Program-made: the position numbers and the translations under genes
Part shown: piece after piece, positions 58,960 to 64,000 of the stretch
Position numbering within the stretch: position 1 is the stretch's first letter
How the letters are laid out: every line of letters begins with the position of its first letter
Origin: Polynucleobacter sp. 15G-AUS-farblos
GTDB lineage: Bacteria; Pseudomonadota; Gammaproteobacteria; Burkholderiales; Burkholderiaceae
Length of the DNA: 64,000 bases
Reading direction: 5' to 3'
Assembly (NCBI RefSeq): GCF_018882445.1
Contig: NZ_JACVOM010000001.1
Location: forward strand, 1-64,000
Notes under the pieces: model-generated
The model's input: only the letters and a program-made list of their open reading frames with translations
The model's database searches: none
Told to the model about the DNA's origin: nothing

Positions 58960-60947
58960 TAAATGTCCGCCTCTACTTCATTGCCGCGCTCTTCAAGCCA
59001 GTCACGACGCGCACCAGATTCTGATTTACCCATCAACATATCCATCGTTTTAAAAGTCTCATCCTCAGTCCACGTTCCTAGGGTAACTGGCAACAAACGG
59101 CGTGTATCCGGATTGAGCGTGGTGTCCCACAACTGCTCAGCACTCATTTCTCCCAAACCTTTGAATCGGGAGATTTGCCAAGCAGATTCCTTGACGCCAT
59201 CTTTACGTAATTTATCTTCAATGGCCTGTAGCTCACTTGCATCTAGGGCATAAATTTTTTGCGCCGGCTTTTTGCCGCGTGCTGGAGCATCCACTCTGAA
59301 CAGTGGTGGCCTAGAAATATGCACATGGCCTAGTTCAATGAGTTTTGGGAAATGCTTATAAAAGAGCGTCAAGAGCAATACCTGGATGTGGGCACCATCA
59401 ACGTCCGCATCAGACAAAATACAAACCTTACCGTAACGCAAGTTTGATAAATCCGGATCATCATTAGGGCCGTGAGGATCTACGCCGATTGCGACAGCAA
59501 TATCGTGCACCTCATTATTAGCAAACAAACGATCGCGTTCAGCCTCCCAGGTATTTAAAACCTTACCGCGTAGGGGCAAGATCGCCTGATATTCCTTATT
59601 GCGACCCATCTTGGCGGAGCCGCCCGCTGAATCGCCCTCGACCAAGAAGATTTCATTCTGAGCAATATCTTCGCTCTCACAATCAGTGAGTTTTCCAGGA
59701 AGAACTGCAACACCAGATGATTTTTTCTTCTCTACTTTTTGTCCAGCACGGGTTCTAGCCTGTGCTTGTTTAATCACTAGGTCTGCAAGTTTGCGGCCGT
59801 AGTCAACGTGCTGATTAAGCCATAGCTCTAGAGCCGATTTAACGTATCCAGAAACAAGACGAACTGCATCTCGAGAATTTAAGCGCTCTTTAATCTGACC
59901 TTGAAATTGGGGATCCAATACTTTTGCTGACAAAATAAAGGAGGCGCGTGCAAATACATCCTCTGGCATTAACTTAACGCCCTTAGGTTGTAGCGCATGC
60001 ATTTCAATGAAACCCTTTACTGCATTAAATAATCCTTCGCGCAACCCACTCTCATGTGTTCCTCCCGCAGGCGTGGGTATGAGATTGACATAGCTCTCAC
60101 GCACTGGCGCACCATCTTCTGTCCAGCTGACGACCCATGCAGCACCCTCGCCTTCAGCAAAGGAGTCATCCTCACCTGTACCGGTGGCATATTGCTCACC
60201 TTCAAATGGAGGGATTACTTCAGGGCCATGTCCTGCTTGGGCAATAGCTTCATTTAAATAGCCGCGCAAACCTTGGGCGTACTGCCAGGTTTGGGTATCG
60301 CCTGATTTCTCTTGAATGAGTGTTACTTTGACGCCGGGCAATAAAACTGCCTTTGAGCGCAAGAGTCGAATGAGCTCTGGCATTGGAATAGCTGAGCTAT
60401 CAAAATATTTACCGTCCGGCCAAGCTCTTACTCGAGTGCCGTGTGACTTATCTTCAGACGCTGATGGTTTTGTTTTGAGTTTTTCAATGACCTTGCCATC
60501 GGCAAATGTGAGGGTCGAAACTTGTTTGTCTCGCCAAACAGTGACCTCTAAACGCTTAGATAGCGCATTGGTAACTGAAACACCCACCCCATGCAGACCA
60601 CCAGAGAACGCATAAGCGCCGCCGCTGCCTTTTTCAAACTTTCCACCCGCGTGTAACTGGGTAAACACGATTTCTACTACAGGAAGTTTCTCGGTTGGAT
60701 GCATTCCGACCGGAATACCTCGTCCGTCATCCTCCACGCTGACACTGCTATCTGCGTGCAAAGTCACAATAATGTGCTTGCCGTAGCCTCCTAAAGCCTC
60801 ATCAGAGGCATTGTCCAAGACCTCTTGGATGATATGTAGAGGGTTATCAGTGCGGGTGTACATACCAGGCCGTTGACGGACTGGTTCTAGTCCTTTTAGG
60901 ACCTGAATCGATGATTCGCTGTATTCGGATGTTTTACGGGTAGCCAT
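58959..60947 (-). CDS. parE: DNA topoisomerase IV subunit B
   Basis: The ATPase subunit of topoisomerase IV. The 662-residue protein has the GHKL ATP site ([34 protein letters not shown]). The transducer follows, then the TOPRIM domain ([22 protein letters not shown]), and the C-terminal RYKGLGEM-like segment as RFKGLGEM. Length and lack of the GyrB insert fit ParE. It is upstream of parC with a one-base overlap, so translation is coupled and the subunits are made in equal amounts. Confidence 0.95.
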   Translation of the reverse strand: MATRKTSEYSESSIQVLKGLEPVRQRPGMYTRTDNPLHIIQEVLDNASDEALGGYGKHIIVTLHADSSVSVEDDGRGIPVGMHPTEKLPVVEIVFTQLHAGGKFEKGSGGAYAFSGGLHGVGVSVTNALSKRLEVTVWRDKQVSTLTFADGKVIEKLKTKPSASEDKSHGTRVRAWPDGKYFDSSAIPMPELIRLLRSKAVLLPGVKVTLIQEKSGDTQTWQYAQGLRGYLNEAIAQAGHGPEVIPPFEGEQYATGTGEDDSFAEGEGAAWVVSWTEDGAPVRESYVNLIPTPAGGTHESGLREGLFNAVKGFIEMHALQPKGVKLMPEDVFARASFILSAKVLDPQFQGQIKERLNSRDAVRLVSGYVKSALELWLNQHVDYGRKLADLVIKQAQARTRAGQKVEKKKSSGVAVLPGKLTDCESEDIAQNEIFLVEGDSAGGSAKMGRNKEYQAILPLRGKVLNTWEAERDRLFANNEVHDIAVAIGVDPHGPNDDPDLSNLRYGKVCILSDADVDGAHIQVLLLTLFYKHFPKLIELGHVHISRPPLFRVDAPARGKKPAQKIYALDASELQAIEDKLRKDGVKESAWQISRFKGLGEMSAEQLWDTTLNPDTRRLLPVTLGTWTEDETFKTMDMLMGKSESGARRDWLEERGNEVEADI

Positions 60948-61011
60948 GCGCGCAAATTGTAGTCATGTCTGTAGCTTACCCTGAACTTTTCACCAATTAC
61001 CCTATCGTCCA

Positions 61012-61025
61012 TGCCAAAATTGGCA
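61012..61025. repeat. Short inverted repeat between parE and the MFS gene
   Basis: TGCCAA, AA, TTGGCA: 6-bp perfect arms about 80 bases upstream of the MFS start, in the 157-base divergent gap. It could be a regulator site for the transporter; the short arms make chance possible. Confidence 0.3.
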
Positions 61026-61104
61026 ATACAGCCTAAAAACTAAGGAAGCTTGATCTGCCTAATTTATTTGCAAGCGATATCATAAGTCTCTGATTACATT
61101 CAAT

Positions 61105-62337
61105 ATGACAAGTTCAACCAGCAAACCCTCCTTATCCATAAATCAAGTACTGATTTATGGCGGACTGATGGTGACCTTGTCTATGGGCATCCGACATGGA
61201 TTTGGCCTATTCAATTTGCCCATCACGGTTGCCAATGGCTGGGAGCGTGAGACTTTTGCCCTAACTATTGCTTTACAAAACTTGATTTGGGGAGCAGTTC
61301 AACCCATCACAGGCGCCCTTGCTGATCGCTATGGTGCACTCAAAATCATGGTTGCAGGTGGAATCTTGTACGCACTTGGCTTAGCTGGAATGGCCGTTTC
61401 CACCGATGCTCTTAATTTCACGCTGGCAGGCGGCCTACTCATTGGCCTTGCACAGACGGCAACAACCTACAGCATGATCTACGGAATTCTAGGGCGTAAT
61501 GTTCCTGCTGATAAAAGAGTGTGGGCCATGGGTATTGCCGCTGCCGCCGGCTCCTTTGGTCAGTTTTTGATGATTCCTGTTGAGCAAGGCTTCTTAAGTT
61601 TCTTTGGCGCTCAAGATGCCCTCCTTTTATTAGCGCTCATGGCTAGCCTCATGATTCCAACGGCATTCATGTTGCGCGAGAAAAATTTTAGTCATCATCA
61701 TCAACTAGGTGATCAAACTATTAAGGAAGCCCTCGGAGAGGCCATCACGAATCCCAGCTTTCGCTTACTTACGCTAGGCTATTTTGTTTGTGGATTCCAA
61801 GTCGTCTTTATCGCCGTTCATTTAGCCCCTTATCTCAAAGATCTTTCTGCTGTCTATCCTGATGTCGGCGCTCCTGTAGTGGCAACTAGTGCCCTAGCCT
61901 TGATAGGTCTCTTTAATATTTTTGGGACATATAGCGCCGGCATGCTGGGTCAACGCTTCCCCAAAAAGTATTTGCTCTCTGGCATTTACCTTGGACGTTC
62001 AATTGCCATTATTGGATTTTTAGTTCTTCCCTTGTCGCCGATAACAACATATATTTTTGCGGCCATTATGGGATATTTATGGCTCTCAACCATTCCGCTG
62101 ACCAACGGTATCGTTGCCCAAATTTTTGGAGTGAAATATCTAACGATGCTTTCTGGCTTAGTCTTTTTTTCGCATCAATTAGGCAGTTTCTGCGGCGCAT
62201 TTTTTGGCGGCTATCTGTTTGATAAAACGGGGTCTTACCTGATTGTTTGGGAAATCGCCATTGCACTGGGTGTATTTGCCTTCTTGGTCAATTTACCCGT
62301 GAAGGAGCGTGCCTTGGTTCGAGTAGCTAATGCTTAA
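61105..62337 (+). CDS. MFS transporter, substrate unknown
   Basis: A 410-residue inner-membrane protein with about 12 hydrophobic helices. The start MTSSTSKPSLSINQ is cytoplasmic. The loop 2-3 signature of the superfamily appears as GALADRYGALKIMVAG. A His-rich central cytoplasmic loop (EKNFSHHHQLGDQT) separates the halves. Helix 1 contains GIRHGFGLFNLP, often seen in oxalate/formate-antiporter-like and monocarboxylate-type MFS proteins, but the substrate cannot be named. A 45-residue hydrophobic ORF overlaps its stop. Confidence 0.85.
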   Translation: MTSSTSKPSLSINQVLIYGGLMVTLSMGIRHGFGLFNLPITVANGWERETFALTIALQNLIWGAVQPITGALADRYGALKIMVAGGILYALGLAGMAVSTDALNFTLAGGLLIGLAQTATTYSMIYGILGRNVPADKRVWAMGIAAAAGSFGQFLMIPVEQGFLSFFGAQDALLLLALMASLMIPTAFMLREKNFSHHHQLGDQTIKEALGEAITNPSFRLLTLGYFVCGFQVVFIAVHLAPYLKDLSAVYPDVGAPVVATSALALIGLFNIFGTYSAGMLGQRFPKKYLLSGIYLGRSIAIIGFLVLPLSPITTYIFAAIMGYLWLSTIPLTNGIVAQIFGVKYLTMLSGLVFFSHQLGSFCGAFFGGYLFDKTGSYLIVWEIAIALGVFAFLVNLPVKERALVRVANA

Positions 62338-62467
62338 GTACAATTACGGACGTCTGCTTGGATATATTATTGCGGCCAGTTTGCTGCTGCTGATTTTTAC
62401 TTCCTACTTTGCGCCCGATGTCATGATCGCCGTTACGAATCAAGTTTGGGCCTTATGTGGCTGGTAG
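62330..62467 (+). CDS. Small hydrophobic protein overlapping the MFS gene end
   Basis: ATG at 62330 reads 45 codons to TAG at 62465-62467, overlapping the MFS stop by 8 bases. The product starts MLKYNYGRLLGYIIAASLLL and has one transmembrane helix (about 11-24), then a short tail ending VWALCGW. Hydrophobicity, positive residues before the helix and the tight overlap suggest a real coupled membrane microprotein. No family is recognised, and no Shine-Dalgarno is clear apart from possible translational coupling. Confidence 0.5.
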   Translation: MLKYNYGRLLGYIIAASLLLLIFTSYFAPDVMIAVTNQVWALCGW

Positions 62468-62519
62468 AAGACCTAACTCTGATTTATGCTCTCCAGCATA
62501 CTTTCCTTAATGTCAAGCT

Positions 62520-62594
62520 CTCGCCGTAGCACAATGGATAGTGCACATGCCTCCTAAGCGTGGGATACAGGTTCGATTCCTGTCGGCGGGACCA
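62520..62594 (+). tRNA. tRNA-Arg (CCT), CCA encoded
   Basis: The acceptor stem CTCGCCG pairs with CGGCGGG, including one T-G wobble. The D-arm has GCACAATGGATAGTGC, the anticodon stem CATGC/GCGTG with loop CTCCTAA gives CCT, and the T-arm is ACAGGTTCGATTCCTGT. CCA is encoded at 62592-62594. A C at position 1 is unusual but pairs. Confidence 0.93.
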
Positions 62595-62608
62595 AATTTG
62601 TCAGAAAC

Positions 62609-62631
62609 TTATCCACAGGCCTTGTGGATAA
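62609..62631. promoter_or_regulatory. Pair of perfect DnaA boxes in inverted orientation
   Basis: TTATCCACA (62609-62617) and TGTGGATAA (62623-62631) are both exact strong DnaA boxes, facing each other across a 5-base spacer. They start 15 bases after tRNA-Arg and lie about 170 bases before the TctC gene. The inverted pair could also fold as a 9-bp stem in RNA and act as the tRNA 3' hairpin, although no T-run follows. Confidence 0.6.
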
Positions 62632-62803
62632 ATACGCAAAAGTTTTCGTAAGTCGTAGATTTATATAGAGCAAGCTGGCATGCTCAAATGTTAAGCATTG
62701 ATGACAAATCCCTGAGAAATGGTTTACATTGTCGATAGGCAAAATAAATATATAAAACTTCACATGAAAATGTGATAAGAACTAAAAAATGGAGATGGTA
62801 ATA

Positions 62804-63826
62804 ATGGCAATTCACTCAAAAATAATTAAGCGACTCAGCGCCACCCTTGCGTGCACCTCTGCATTGTTCGCATTTTCATTTCCAGCTTATGCACAGAGCA
62901 ACTACCCGAATAAACCTATCCGCTTAGTCGTGCCATTTCCAGCAGGTGGCGCAACGGATAACGTTGCTAGGCCACTCCAGAATGAATTGCAGAACATGAG
63001 CAAATGGAATGTGCTGATTGATAACAAACCCGGAGCGGGTGGAAACATTGGTGCAGAAATTGTTGCCAAATCAGCACCTGATGGATACACCTGGTTGATG
63101 GCCTCTGTTGGTACTCACGGAATTAATCTGCCCCTCTATACACAGGGTGGAGGAAAATTACCTTTTGATCCTATTAAAGATTTCACCCCAATTACTTTAG
63201 TTGCTGAGTTACCGAATGTTCTAGTACTTAATACTGACTTTGCCGCTAGGAACAATATCAATAGCGTGAATGACCTCATCGCATATGCCAGGAAGTATCC
63301 TGGCAAGGTCAATATGGCCTCTAGCGGTAATGGTACATCTATTCATATGGCTGGGGAGCTCTTTAAGTCAATGACTAAGACTTATATGGTTCATTTGCCC
63401 TACAGAGGCAGTCCACCTGCTGTGACTGATTTATTGGCAGGCAATGTGGACATTATGTTCGACAATTTACCTTCCTCAATCAACTATATTCGCGCGGGTC
63501 GTCTCAAGGCATTAGCCGTTACCAGTGCAAAGCGCTCTCCTTCATTTCCTGATCTGCCAACGATTGCAGAGGCAGCAAACTTACCTGGCTATGAAGCTAC
63601 ATCTTGGTTCGGTATTGTGGGGCCAGCGAATATGCCTGCGGATGTTGTGAATAAAGACAGTACTGAATTGATGGCTGCAATCAATAGTCCATCAGTGAAG
63701 GAAAAATATTTAGCGATGGGTGCTCAGCCTGTTGGTAACACACCGGCACAATTTGCTAACTTTATTAAAGCGGAGATTGCCAAGTGGACTAAGGTAGTGA
63801 AAGATTCTGGCGCTAAGGTTGACTAA
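62804..63826 (+). CDS. Tripartite tricarboxylate transporter substrate-binding protein (TctC/Bug family)
   Basis: A 340-residue periplasmic binding protein. A signal peptide ends near AYAQS (about residues 1-31). The mature protein starts with the Bug signature [25 protein letters not shown] and continues with [14 protein letters not shown] 62804 with GGAG (62791-62794) nine bases upstream is preferred over ATG 62789. Bug proteins are greatly expanded in Burkholderiales and bind carboxylates or aromatic acids; the ligand here is unknown. No TctA/TctB membrane genes are adjacent. A hairpin terminator follows. Confidence 0.93.
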   Translation: MAIHSKIIKRLSATLACTSALFAFSFPAYAQSNYPNKPIRLVVPFPAGGATDNVARPLQNELQNMSKWNVLIDNKPGAGGNIGAEIVAKSAPDGYTWLMASVGTHGINLPLYTQGGGKLPFDPIKDFTPITLVAELPNVLVLNTDFAARNNINSVNDLIAYARKYPGKVNMASSGNGTSIHMAGELFKSMTKTYMVHLPYRGSPPAVTDLLAGNVDIMFDNLPSSINYIRAGRLKALAVTSAKRSPSFPDLPTIAEAANLPGYEATSWFGIVGPANMPADVVNKDSTELMAAINSPSVKEKYLAMGAQPVGNTPAQFANFIKAEIAKWTKVVKDSGAKVD

Positions 63827-63853
63827 AGATTTAGCCTTAAGCTAGCTAAAGTC

Positions 63854-63880
63854 AAAAGAGGAGCATTGCTCCTCTTTTTT
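63854..63880 (+). terminator. Rho-independent terminator after the TctC gene
   Basis: A perfect 11-bp stem (AAAAGAGGAGC at 63854-63864, GCTCCTCTTTT at 63868-63878) has an ATT loop and ends in a T-run. The A-tract on the other side allows it to end the minus-strand gene at the window edge too. Confidence 0.93.
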
Positions 63881-63882
63881 AT

Positions 63883-64000
63883 TTACCTAATTTCGATAAA
63901 AGCTTAGTTGGGGTAATGACCTCTGGGTCTAGAACTAACTCAATCAGAGCGCCGCGCTTGCTTTCTAGGGCCTTAGCAAATGCAGGAGCAAATTCTTCGG
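63883..64000 (-). CDS. C-terminal end of a thiamine-pyrophosphate-dependent enzyme (partial, runs off the window)
   Basis: The minus-strand frame is open from the window edge to a TAA at 63883-63885. The 39-residue tail has EEFAPAFAKALESKRGALIEL and then LDPEVITPTKLLSKLGK. This matches the usual C-terminus of acetolactate-synthase-like TPP enzymes (a stretch like FAPAFERAL, then ALIEL, then DPE.ITP). The catalytic part is outside the window, so the exact enzyme cannot be named. Confidence 0.75.

Noticed and set aside
62554..62763. 69-codon minus-strand frame
   Set aside because: Ends in LVPPTGIEPVSHA, antisense of tRNA-Arg, and passes through the DnaA boxes.

Overview
The window looks like chromosomal core genome of a betaproteobacterium of the family Burkholderiaceae, most likely Polynucleobacter or a close relative. 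This rests on gene content and order, on the moderate A+T richness for that family, and on family hallmarks: a phaC-phaB-phaR polyester cluster, a TctC/Bug binding protein, the pyrG-kdsA-eno-ftsB block, tig-clpP-clpX-lon, and tsaB-rimI beside a psi/UDG-like protein. The genus is an inference; no 16S gene is present. I see no insertion sequence, prophage block, integrase or CRISPR array. Coding density is very high, with almost no gap over 300 bases that lacks a gene.

Layout. 1-2 kb: tRNA-Asp, tRNA-Glu, tRNA-Ala and gltX on the minus strand. 2-7.2 kb: hslO, then ftsB, eno, kdsA and pyrG (minus; transcribed pyrG to ftsB). 7.3-10.3 kb: a small Imm-like membrane protein and acnB with a strong terminator. 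10.3-18 kb: a SpeE-like protein, purL and a YbbA-type ABC ATPase facing tesA, then a shortened ppiD. 18-24.4 kb: tRNA-Val, lon, clpX, clpP, tig and tRNA-Leu, the protein quality-control block. 24.5-30.3 kb: ispF and ispD, divergent from mfd and serB. 30.3-38 kb: bktB, rimO, phaR, phaB, phaC, pgeF and rluD (minus). 38-41.3 kb: bamD, alr, lplT. 41.3-50.5 kb: one long minus-strand run reading mcm, meaB, pccB, pccA, a methylmalonyl-CoA epimerase-like gene, tsaB, rimI and a psi/UDG-like gene. 50.6-52.1 kb: the divergent GntR regulator and two c-type cytochromes. 52.2-56.5 kb: moxR (coxD-like), a coxE-like VWA gene, ridA, a MobA-like transferase and xdhC. 56.5-61 kb: parE-parC. 61-64 kb: an MFS transporter, a tiny membrane ORF, tRNA-Arg, two inverted DnaA boxes, a TctC protein and the end of a TPP-enzyme gene.

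The genes form two linked carbon circuits. A propionyl-CoA to succinyl-CoA route (carboxylase, epimerase, mutase, MeaB) is complete in one operon and faces its likely GntR regulator. A polyhydroxyalkanoate set (BktB-type thiolase, reductase, synthase, PhaR) could use acetyl-CoA and propionyl-CoA. The moxR/coxE/MobA-like/xdhC group looks like the maturation set of a molybdenum hydroxylase whose structural genes are not in the window.

Best leads: a PpiD that has lost its parvulin domain; a cysteine-free UDG-fold protein with a HolD-like N-terminus in the holD position; a 22-bp perfect palindrome covering the -10 edge, predicted RNA start and start codon of the GntR gene; a near-consensus heat-shock promoter and a 9-bp-arm hairpin in front of lon; a perfect FNR box close to a cytochrome gene; and two perfect DnaA boxes facing each other. 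I did not find a clearly new multi-gene system.
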